Positions 55,301-62,963 of a stretch of DNA of 64,000 nt are shown piece after piece. The DNA is taken from contig JANXBW010000006.1 in assembly GCA_025060325.1 (NCBI GenBank), forward strand, positions 62,001 to 126,000, in the 5' to 3' direction. Source of the stretch: Thermoguttaceae bacterium (GTDB lineage: Bacteria > Planctomycetota > Planctomycetia > Pirellulales > Thermoguttaceae). The notes below the pieces were generated by a model. The model searched no databases, was not told the origin of the DNA, and was given only the letters and a program-made list of their open reading frames with translations. Made by a program: the position numbers and the translations under genes. Positions within the stretch are counted from its first letter, which is position 1. Each line of letters opens with the position of its first letter.

Positions 55301-55850
55301 ACATGCCGTATCCGCGGGCAAGGATTGGACAATTAAACTGTGGAATTTGCAAACCGGAGAATGTATCCGGCAGTTGACAGGTCATGAAGGCCCCGTCCAT
55401 GCCCTGGCAGTGACCCCGGATGGGCAGTTTTTGGTTTCCGCCGGCAAAGATCGGGCGGTTCGAATATGGGATCTTGGGTCGGGGAGTTGTCAGCGGGTCT
55501 TGCTCGGGCATACAGGGAGCATCCTCACCGTGGCCATTAGCCCGGATTCCCGGTGGGTCCTGAGTGCCGGTGAGGACGAGACAATTCGGCTGTGGGAACT
55601 AGATTGGGAATACGAATTCCCCGGTTGGAGCGATTGGGACGAGCGGGCGGAAGGGGTCGTTCGCGCTTTCCTGGCCTGTCGTGGACGGTTGCCGCTTGCC
55701 AACGGAGCTGCCCTCCCCAACGGGCAAGGTTGTGACCGCGAGTGGCAACTCCTCCTAGAGGAGCTTGAAAACAGGGGACTTGGCTGGATTCGTCCGCAGG
55801 GTGTCGAAAAGAGAATTCGTCAACTTTTGGGGAGTCCCTCGCGAGCGTAA
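52314..55850 (+). CDS. Ser/Thr protein kinase with zinc ribbon, TPR-like and WD40 domains
   Basis: A 1178-residue signalling protein. The N terminus is an MJ0042-type zinc ribbon (C8-x2-C11, C28-x2-C31). The kinase domain (about residues 70-380) has the glycine loop [34 protein letters not shown] and VTDFGLAR. In the catalytic loop HRD is replaced by HQD, still with D and N. TPR-like helices (about 395-520) follow, then one diverged WD40 unit, two clear units near residue 640, a helical insertion and seven more from about residue 800 ([31 protein letters not shown]). The zinc ribbon and WD40 arrangement is typical of planctomycete kinases. No membrane helix is seen, so it is likely cytosolic. 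ATG 52314 follows GGAAGGGGG. The photolyase gene follows 165 bases later. Confidence 0.9.
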   Translation: [1178 protein letters not shown]

Positions 55851-56015
55851 ACGGCTAGATCGCCAGGCCCGCCGAATGCTGGCCAAGTCAGCACTCCTTG
55901 TATACGCCGCACCTACCAAAGACCAGTTTAATTGCTGCTCTCGGCGAGAATGCTCGGCGGTCATGCCTTATAATTGTTGCCTTGTGGTGTTGAGAGAATA
56001 GTTTATTTTTTGCCG

Positions 56016-57548
56016 ATGAAACTTGACGAAGGGCTCGTTGTTGGCGGTTGCCCACCGGAAAGAATCCTGTGGACCAATGGCCAGAAGCCTCGACCGGATG
56101 GTGCGTGTGTTGTTTACTGGATGACGGCTTTTCGCCGTTTGGGGTGGAACTTTGCCCTGGACCGAGCGGTTGCTTGGGCCGAAAAGACGCACAAGCCGCT
56201 CCTTATTGTTGAAACATGGTCCCCCTGTTTCCCTTGGTCAAGCGAGCGTCAATGGGCGTTTGTGGCTCAGGGGATGAAGGAAAAGATTGGCCTCACCCGG
56301 CATGGCCTGGCAAGGTACTATCCCGTTGTCGAAACGAAAAGTGGCGAGCTTATCCGCATTTTCCGCCGGGTTGGTACACAGGCGGTCTGTGTGGTGACTG
56401 ACTTTTATCCGCTTCGGGCATGGCGGAAGCAGCTTACTGAAGTGGCCGCGGCTGTCCCGGTGCTGGTGGAGGCAGTCGATTCAAACGGGCTTGTACCTCT
56501 TGCCGTATGTGATCGGATCTTTGCCCGGGCATTTGATTTCCGCCGATTTTGGCAGAAGAACTTTCGGCGGTTTTACGCCGTTCAGCCGTCGGAATCGCCT
56601 TTAAAGCGGCTTTCGGCCGGCGGGGAACTGCCCCGGGAAATGGCGGCATTGCTTTCCCCGGTGGTGGCGCGGACGAAAGAGTTCCTGGAAGATCGCCGCC
56701 TGTGGACGAAGCTGCCCTTTGCTTGTGATGTGCCACCAGTTGACATGCCGGGGGGGACAGCGCCTGCGCGCGACCGCTTGGAGCGGTTTATCCTTAAGCA
56801 TCTTGCCACATACGCCAGGGATCGTAATCACCCGGACCTTCAAGCCACAAGTGGGCTATCGCCTTATCTTCACCACGGGTTTATTTCCGCACAGGAAGTA
56901 TTTGCCGCTGTGACCGCGGTAGAGAGGTGGACAGCGGATCGACCCACGCGCCCGGCCAGCGGACAGGTAGGGTTTTTCGGCATGGGCGAGGGGGCCGAGG
57001 TGTTCCTCGATCAGCTGCTGACTTGGCGGGAAATTGGCTTTAATTTTGCCTTCCTCTCCGATACCTATGACCGTTTTGATAGCTTGCCTGGCTGGGCGCA
57101 AGAAACGCTCAAAGAGCATGCTGGGGATCCGCGGCCTTATCTGTACACGAAGGAGGCGTTAGAGGCGGCTGCCACCGTGGATCCCCTTTGGAATGCTGCC
57201 CAAAACGAGTTACGGACGACTGGGATCCTCCATAATTACATGCGGATGCTGTGGGGGAAAAAGATCCTCGAGTGGACTGCCGATCCACAAGAAGCACTGG
57301 AGAGGATGATCGATCTTAACAACACGTTTGGGCTTGATGCCGAGGATCCTAATTCGTACTCAGGAATTTTTTGGATCCTTGGACGGTATGATCGCCCTTG
57401 GGGACCGGAAAGACCCATCTTCGGAAATGTCCGCTACATGAGCACGGATGCCGCCGCTCGAAAGCTAAAAGTCAAGTCCTATGTCGCCCGATATTCGGCC
57501 CAACCTGCCCCGTTGCTTTTTGACCAAGATCCGCCCCTCTCGTCCTAA
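56016..57548 (+). CDS. phr: Class II deoxyribodipyrimidine photolyase
   Basis: A 510-residue light-driven DNA repair enzyme that splits cyclobutane pyrimidine dimers. The C-terminal half has the class II signatures GILHNYMRMLWGKKILEW, FGLDAEDPNSYSGIFWILGRYD and GPERPIFGNVRYMSTD, which form the FAD pocket and differ from class I enzymes. The N-terminal alpha/beta antenna domain is present (VVYWMTAFRRLGWNFALDRAVAWA). ATG 56016 is chosen because it directly precedes the antenna domain; a frame start at 55974 would add 14 residues. The ribosome binding site is weak. Class II photolyases occur in some bacteria, including planctomycetes. Confidence 0.93.
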   Translation: MKLDEGLVVGGCPPERILWTNGQKPRPDGACVVYWMTAFRRLGWNFALDRAVAWAEKTHKPLLIVETWSPCFPWSSERQWAFVAQGMKEKIGLTRHGLARYYPVVETKSGELIRIFRRVGTQAVCVVTDFYPLRAWRKQLTEVAAAVPVLVEAVDSNGLVPLAVCDRIFARAFDFRRFWQKNFRRFYAVQPSESPLKRLSAGGELPREMAALLSPVVARTKEFLEDRRLWTKLPFACDVPPVDMPGGTAPARDRLERFILKHLATYARDRNHPDLQATSGLSPYLHHGFISAQEVFAAVTAVERWTADRPTRPASGQVGFFGMGEGAEVFLDQLLTWREIGFNFAFLSDTYDRFDSLPGWAQETLKEHAGDPRPYLYTKEALEAAATVDPLWNAAQNELRTTGILHNYMRMLWGKKILEWTADPQEALERMIDLNNTFGLDAEDPNSYSGIFWILGRYDRPWGPERPIFGNVRYMSTDAAARKLKVKSYVARYSAQPAPLLFDQDPPLSS

Positions 57549-58491
57549 GAAGGTAGGGCCACCTCGCCCGACGAAAAAGGGCAGAGCTTTCCAGAGTTGC
57601 GGCGCGAGGTCGTTACCAAACGGGGTAATTCTTCCCCTTGCAAATGATTTGGGTGGGAGCGAATGCCATCGAAGAGATTGGGTGGCTGGAGTCGCCGGAA
57701 GTGATCTGGGTTGACAGTGCGCCGTTTGCCCCGAGGTGAGGTGCGACAATTTCTTTACGGCAAGAGATGCGAGGTAGTCAAAAAAGGGCGAATGTGGCAA
57801 TTGTAGCGGTAGTCGGTTGCGGCGTGGCTTATCTTTAATCTTTTTGTCGGCCGTAAACTCCTTGTCCCACCGTGGGTTACGACTCAAGATAAATTGTAAA
57901 TGCCACTCCGCATTTGCCTTCCGTGTTGTTGGAAGCAAGATTGATAAGAGGGCGTTATCGCCGGGGCGACGGTGTGCGCTTGGGATGCCCGGCCAACCAG
58001 AGGGCTGGGCACGGCTCGTGGATGGGCTTTTATCGGTGTAATCGCCCTAATTGATCCGTCGGGCAACCTAGAATTCGGATGATTGCCAAAGGGCCCGGGA
58101 AAAGCCCGGGACACTTAGCGCTTTTGATTTCGACTCGCCTTGCTTGATAGGCAACGGGTCTCCTCCGCCGGCGCCGGTGATTTGCTGGTGTTGACTACGG
58201 CCGGAGGAGCGAGGATTGCAAGCTTACGAAGCAGGGCGGCAGAACTTGCGAGATTTACAACTTTGCGACGAAGTAAACCGCCGTTTGCCTGGGCCGAAGC
58301 TTTCTCGCAAAGATCGGAGGACTGTCTCTCCGCAAGTTAAACGCAGTTTGGCTCCTTGTGAAAATCGCAGGCTGCTTGGGCTGGGCGAGGTTTCCGTGCG
58401 TTAGGCGGAACCTGTCACGTTCGGCCTTTTTTCCGCAGCGTTGAACTAGGGCGCAGCGGAAGCCCTCGCTTGAGGAAGGGAGGGAGAAACG
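57549..58491. other. 940-base gap before the YTV-like gene
   Basis: No gene that I can support. A symmetric hairpin CCCGGG (58094-58099), AAAAG, CCCGGG (58105-58110) lies in it without a T-run. TTGACA at 57711-57716 has no matching -10. Confidence 0.4.
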
Positions 58492-59859
58492 ATGACATGC
58501 CAGAGGATGATCCGGTTGGCTTTTGTGGGAATTACCGGGGCAATCGTTTTCGCTTTTGTCAACGCCCCGGCCGCCGGACAAGACTGTGTGATCGTGGGCA
58601 CGCCCCTGGTAAGTACCGTTGGGCCAACCTATCGGTTGGAGTATCAAACTGTTTATGAACCGCGGCAAATGACGGCCTACCGAGTGGTGCAGGAAACTGT
58701 TTACGAGGAGCATCAGGTTACCCGTTACCGTCCGGTGTGGGAAACGGAGTATCGGGAAAATCGTTACCGCGTAGCGCGCCCTGTGCTTGAGACCTCCACT
58801 CGGGAAGAACGTTATTGGGTGCAGAGACCTGTTTACGAAACGCAGTACCGCACCCGCGTGGTTAATCGGATTCGCTATGTGACGGAGACCTCCGAGCGGG
58901 AGGAGCGTTATACCGTTCGTCGACCCGTTTGGGAGACATCGGAAAGGGAAGAGGTATTTACCGTCTACCGCCCCGTGACGGAGACCTCCTATCGCCTGCA
59001 GCATCGAACGGTTTTGCAGCCGGTGGTGACCTACCGCCCGGTGGTTCGCGACGAGGGGTTTTTCACTGAGCAACTTGTGCTTCGCCCGGGGCTTTTACCC
59101 CAGGTGAGGCTTCAATGGCAACCGCCCGGCTGGGTCACTGACCCTGTCACCGGCGCAGTCACCTGGCAGCGAATGGGGCTTTATTGGGTCCAGTCGCCTC
59201 GTGGCCGGTGGGAAATGCAGCGGGTCTGGGTCCCTCGGCCAGTAACTTACCACGTGCCGCAGACGACCTTGGTCCCCCAGACCGTGACCGAACAAGTGCC
59301 CGTGCAAGTCACCCGTTATGTACCGGAGCAGGTTGTCCGAAAGGTCCCTGTTCGCGTTTGTCGGATTGTGGAGGAACAAGTCGTCCAGCGGATACCGGTG
59401 ACAGTGCAGCGGCCGGTGATGGAACAGGTGGAAGAGCAAGTGCCGGTGCAGGTTTGCCGGCTCGTCTGGCAGGAGGAAGTCCGCCAGGTGCCGGTCACTA
59501 CTTACCGAATTGCTTGGGAGGAGCGAGTGGAGCAAGTGCCGGTCCGAGTTTGCCGATGGGTGGCTAGCCAGGAGACCGTCTCTATCCCGCGAGTGGTCGA
59601 AAAGCGGGTGCCTTTTACTTACACTTATTATGTTCCCCGCACCGTGGTGTGTCGAATCCCAATAGATCCCTGCACCGGTGAGCCGATAAGTGCTCCGTCG
59701 ACAAGTTCGTCCGCTGTGTTGACACCACCCCAGGAGTCAGCCCAGAAAGTTGAAGTCCAAAAGCCGGCAGATCAGGCCCCCACCAACCAGGGGCAAGCTG
59801 GTGCCGCCGCGGGCGAGCTGCCTCCTCCGCAACCTCATCCTGTGGACAATACGCGTTAA
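58492..59859 (+). CDS. Exported YTV-like repeat protein, probable cell-wall protein
   Basis: A 455-residue exported protein. A signal peptide (about residues 1-30, MIRLAFVGITGAIVFAFVNA then PAAGQ) is followed by two blocks of 16-residue repeats. Block 1 (about 60-190) has the consensus YxVxRPVxETxxREER, for example YRVARPVLETSTREER and YTVRRPVWETSEREEV. A linker with QWQPPGWVTDPVTGAVTWQ follows. Block 2 (about 260-390) has VVxxVPVxVCRxVxEQ, for example VVRKVPVRVCRIVEEQ. The N-terminal block matches the YTV-type repeats described in Rhodopirellula wall proteins. The tail is P/Q-rich. It is preceded by a strong site (GGAAGGGAGGGAG) and ATG 58492; ATG 58507 is an alternative. The second block adds Cys residues in several repeats that could form cross-links. 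Confidence 0.82.
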   Translation: MTCQRMIRLAFVGITGAIVFAFVNAPAAGQDCVIVGTPLVSTVGPTYRLEYQTVYEPRQMTAYRVVQETVYEEHQVTRYRPVWETEYRENRYRVARPVLETSTREERYWVQRPVYETQYRTRVVNRIRYVTETSEREERYTVRRPVWETSEREEVFTVYRPVTETSYRLQHRTVLQPVVTYRPVVRDEGFFTEQLVLRPGLLPQVRLQWQPPGWVTDPVTGAVTWQRMGLYWVQSPRGRWEMQRVWVPRPVTYHVPQTTLVPQTVTEQVPVQVTRYVPEQVVRKVPVRVCRIVEEQVVQRIPVTVQRPVMEQVEEQVPVQVCRLVWQEEVRQVPVTTYRIAWEERVEQVPVRVCRWVASQETVSIPRVVEKRVPFTYTYYVPRTVVCRIPIDPCTGEPISAPSTSSSAVLTPPQESAQKVEVQKPADQAPTNQGQAGAAAGELPPPQPHPVDNTR

Positions 59860-59929
59860 AGCGGAAGACTTCCGCCGGCGAAATCCAGGATCTTCTAACT
59901 ACTTTCGATGAGCTCGAAGGGACGAAGCC

Positions 59930-61219
59930 ATGGCGGGCAGAGTTGATCGGCCTTTGGAAGGGCGAGTTGTTGTCCTCCTCGGGCGGTTTGCCGGGGCAAG
60001 TCAATCGGATGTTGGTCGCCTGATCAAGGAGCAGGGGGGTACCGTTTGGCCACGGGTTCGTCCCGGCGTCCACTATGTCGTGCTGGGTGAGGAAGACTAT
60101 CCGCTGGGGCGAGGATCTCTTCCGGAGGCTGAGCGGCGGGCAATTCTCGACCAAACCGCCAGTATCCGCTGGCAGCCGCGGTTTTTGGCCGAAAGCGAGC
60201 TTTGGGAGTGGCTAGGCCTTCTTCGCCTCCGGGAAGGGGCCGTGTCAGTTTTTGCCCTTGGCATTGCTTCGCAACTTTCCGGCGTTGACCGGCTTTTGCT
60301 GCGGCGATGGATCGGGCTGGGGCTCCTTAGGCCGCGATGTTGGGTTTTCCGATCGCCTTATCTCGATTTCGGGGAAATTTCGCTTGCGCGGCAGCTTGGC
60401 GGATGGGTCAAGGCCGGCATCCTGCCGCGCCGTCTTGAGGCCCAACTTGAGGCCTTGGCACGGTGGCTTGCTTCTCGAGCACACTGGCCGGAAAACTGGC
60501 ACGTCCGGCAAATCGGGCCGTCCCTTTTTCTGGAAGGTCCCCTGGGCTTGGTCGATCCCACCGGCCAAATGTTGCTATTTAGCACGGAAGATACTAGTTC
60601 TCGTGCTCCCGACCCCAACGGCGGGACCGAGCAGCACCGCGGCGCTACGGAGTCTTCCGAGGGGGCTGGTTCCCCTATCGTGCGTAGGCTGGTCAGTTTG
60701 GGAATAAAAGGAGGTTTGGAAAATTCGGGAGGGATAGGCGGATCTTTAGCGGGGTTTTCCGAGGGCGACGATTACGATCTGGCTGCGGCAATTGAGGCGG
60801 AGCGGCTTCGGTTGGCGATCGCCGGTCCGTCGCCGGAGGGCTGCTTTCAGCTTGCAGAACTTCTCTACCGGGCGGGGGAGCTTCAGGCGGCCAGGGAAAG
60901 GTACTGGATGGCCCTGGAGCTGGATGAAAACTTCGTGGAAGCCCGGGTGAACCTCGGTTGCGTGCTGGCCGAATTGGGCGATAAGCACTTGGCACGGGCA
61001 GCCTTCCAGGGTGCGTTAGATCTTCAGCCCGACTGCGCGGAGGCTCACTGGCATTTGGCCTCCCTGCTAGAGCAGTTGGGATGCAAAGAGGAAGCTCAAG
61101 CCCATTGGTTGGCTTATCTTCGGCTTGCGCCGGAGGGGCCTTGGGCTGAGATCGCCAGGTCGCGGTTGGAAAGGCTGGACGATCCGGAGGCTTCGGACCT
61201 GCCGGTCAGGGGCTCTTAA
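59930..61219 (+). CDS. BRCT-MerR-TPR protein
   Basis: A 429-residue protein with an unusual domain order. Residues about 8-100 form a BRCT domain (LEGRVVVLLGRFAGASQSDVGRLIKEQGGTV, ending in WEWLGLL). Residues about 105-165 resemble a MerR-type winged helix (VSVFALGIASQLSGVDRLLLRRWIGLGLLRPR). The C terminus (about 285-420) is TPR-like: LAELLYRAGELQAARERYWMALELDENFVEARVNLGCVLAELGDKHLARAAFQGALDLQPDCAEAHWHLASLLEQLG. BRCT domains often bind phosphoproteins or DNA ends and MerR helices bind DNA, so the protein may link DNA to a partner through TPRs. No signal peptide. ATG 59930 follows GAAGGGACGAAG. It sits 70 bases after the YTV-like gene on the same strand. Confidence 0.82.
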   Translation: MAGRVDRPLEGRVVVLLGRFAGASQSDVGRLIKEQGGTVWPRVRPGVHYVVLGEEDYPLGRGSLPEAERRAILDQTASIRWQPRFLAESELWEWLGLLRLREGAVSVFALGIASQLSGVDRLLLRRWIGLGLLRPRCWVFRSPYLDFGEISLARQLGGWVKAGILPRRLEAQLEALARWLASRAHWPENWHVRQIGPSLFLEGPLGLVDPTGQMLLFSTEDTSSRAPDPNGGTEQHRGATESSEGAGSPIVRRLVSLGIKGGLENSGGIGGSLAGFSEGDDYDLAAAIEAERLRLAIAGPSPEGCFQLAELLYRAGELQAARERYWMALELDENFVEARVNLGCVLAELGDKHLARAAFQGALDLQPDCAEAHWHLASLLEQLGCKEEAQAHWLAYLRLAPEGPWAEIARSRLERLDDPEASDLPVRGS

Positions 61220-61429
61220 GCGGTGAAGGAGAATCCCCCCTTTCGGATCGTGCGACCTAAATTTAGAAAACGGCAGGCATGCGCCCTGAAGGTTTCCGAC
61301 AAGCTCGCGGAGGATTAGCAAGAAATCAAAAGAAGTTCGAAAATCAGCGGTTAACTCGAGCGATTCTTTGGCGAGCAGCTCTGCGTTTGTGTCACTAAGC
61401 CAGAAGTTTTTCGACGGGAGAAAGAGGCT

Positions 61430-62752
61430 GTGAATGCGACTCGTCTTGAGCGGGCGATAGCGGAAAAGTCGGCTCGGGTTGGAATCATTGGCCTTGGCTA
61501 TGTCGGGTTGCCCTTGGTGCGGGCATTTTTGCGGGCGGGCTTCCGCACTATGGGCTTTGATATTGACCCGGCCAAGGTGGAGAAGCTCCGCTGTGGACAA
61601 AGTTATATCAAGCACATAGGATCCGATTGGATCAAAGAGAGTGTAAACGCCGGCCGATTTGAGCCGACATCCGATTTTTCCCGCCTTGGCGAGCCAGATG
61701 CTCTTCTTATTTGTGTGCCCACACCGCTTAACGAAAGCCGGGATCCGGACTTGCAGTTTGTGGAAAAAACGGCGGAAGACATTGCCCGGACCCTTCGGCC
61801 CGGTCAACTAGTGGTCTTGGAAAGCACCACTTATCCTGGCACAACGCGGGAAGTGGTATTGCCGGCATTGCAAAAAAGTGGCCTTAAGGTGGGAGAGGAT
61901 TTCTTCCTTGCCTATAGTCCGGAGCGAGAGGACCCCGGTAATCCGAAGTATTCGGCGGAGAATATCCCTAAGGTCGTCGGGGGGATTGACGAAGTAAGCG
62001 GCCGCTTGGCTCAGGCCCTTTACCGGCATGTGGTAGCGGAGGTAGTGCCCGTTTCAAGCTGTGAGGTGGCCGAGGCCTGCAAGATCTTGGAAAATACTTA
62101 TCGTTCGATCAACATCGCCCTTGTCAACGAACTAAAGGTACTCTTTGCCCGGATGGGTATTGACATTTGGGAGGTAATCGAGGCGGCTAAGACGAAGCCT
62201 TTTGGCTTCCAGGCGTTTTACCCAGGACCTGGCTTGGGGGGACATTGCATTCCCATCGATCCGTTCTATCTCAGTTGGCTTGCCCGCAAGTACGGAATGG
62301 TCACCCGATTCATCGAGCTTGCCGGCGAGATCAACACCAGTATGCCCGACTATGTCATCAAGTGCGTGGTGGAGGCGCTTAACGACCACGGCAAGCCACT
62401 GAGAGGGAGTCGCGTCTTGGTGTTGGGCGTGGCATACAAGAAGGATGTGGACGATCCTCGGGAAAGTCCATCTTTTGCCCTGATGCAGCGGCTTTTGGCA
62501 GGCGGGGCAATTGTGAGCTACAACGATCCGCATATTCCTTCGCTTCCGGCGATGCGCCATTACAAGCTGCCGCCTCTGTGGAGTGTGGAGCTTACTCCGG
62601 AGCTTTTGCGCTCGCAGGACTGTGTCTTGATCGCTACGGACCATTCCAGTTATGATTACCAATTCATTGTGGATCATAGTGTCCTTGTTGTTGACACGCG
62701 GAATGCCACTCGGCATGTTACTCGTGGCAGGGAAAAGATCCGCAAGGCTTAG
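61430..62752 (+). CDS. UDP-sugar 6-dehydrogenase (WecC/TviB/VipA-type)
   Basis: A 440-residue NAD-dependent nucleotide-sugar dehydrogenase that oxidises C6 of a UDP-sugar to a uronate. The Rossmann motif is GIIGLGYVGLPL, followed by the TPLNESRDPDL loop; the catalytic Cys is C273 in GLGGHCIPIDPF and the dimer-domain motif is VLGVAYKKDVDDPRESPS. The conserved STTYPGTT and YSPERE segments are typical of the UDP-N-acetylmannosamine/glucosamine dehydrogenase branch. The start is GTG 61430 with AGAGG upstream. A UDP-glucuronate epimerase-like gene follows, so the pair could supply uronate sugars for an envelope polysaccharide. Confidence 0.92.
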   Translation: MNATRLERAIAEKSARVGIIGLGYVGLPLVRAFLRAGFRTMGFDIDPAKVEKLRCGQSYIKHIGSDWIKESVNAGRFEPTSDFSRLGEPDALLICVPTPLNESRDPDLQFVEKTAEDIARTLRPGQLVVLESTTYPGTTREVVLPALQKSGLKVGEDFFLAYSPEREDPGNPKYSAENIPKVVGGIDEVSGRLAQALYRHVVAEVVPVSSCEVAEACKILENTYRSINIALVNELKVLFARMGIDIWEVIEAAKTKPFGFQAFYPGPGLGGHCIPIDPFYLSWLARKYGMVTRFIELAGEINTSMPDYVIKCVVEALNDHGKPLRGSRVLVLGVAYKKDVDDPRESPSFALMQRLLAGGAIVSYNDPHIPSLPAMRHYKLPPLWSVELTPELLRSQDCVLIATDHSSYDYQFIVDHSVLVVDTRNATRHVTRGREKIRKA

Positions 62753-62963
62753 CCCACTTACGTGCTTGGTTAGCCCTTGGGATTTGCGCGTCGGGCTAGT
62801 GGCCCCGAGGACGATTGACCGAGAGTGGTTTGGTCCCTGGCGTGATTAAATTAGTTCCTTGACCCGGCCGTTTATTCGACAGGCTTGCTGGCCTTTGCCG
62901 AGGTGTTTACCAGACGCTTAGGAGGGAAAAGCCCGGCACTTTTCGCCCGGGAGGTAGAACTTG

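Noticed and set aside
57817-58041. Short frame before the YTV-like gene
   Set aside because: No start signal or recognisable motif.
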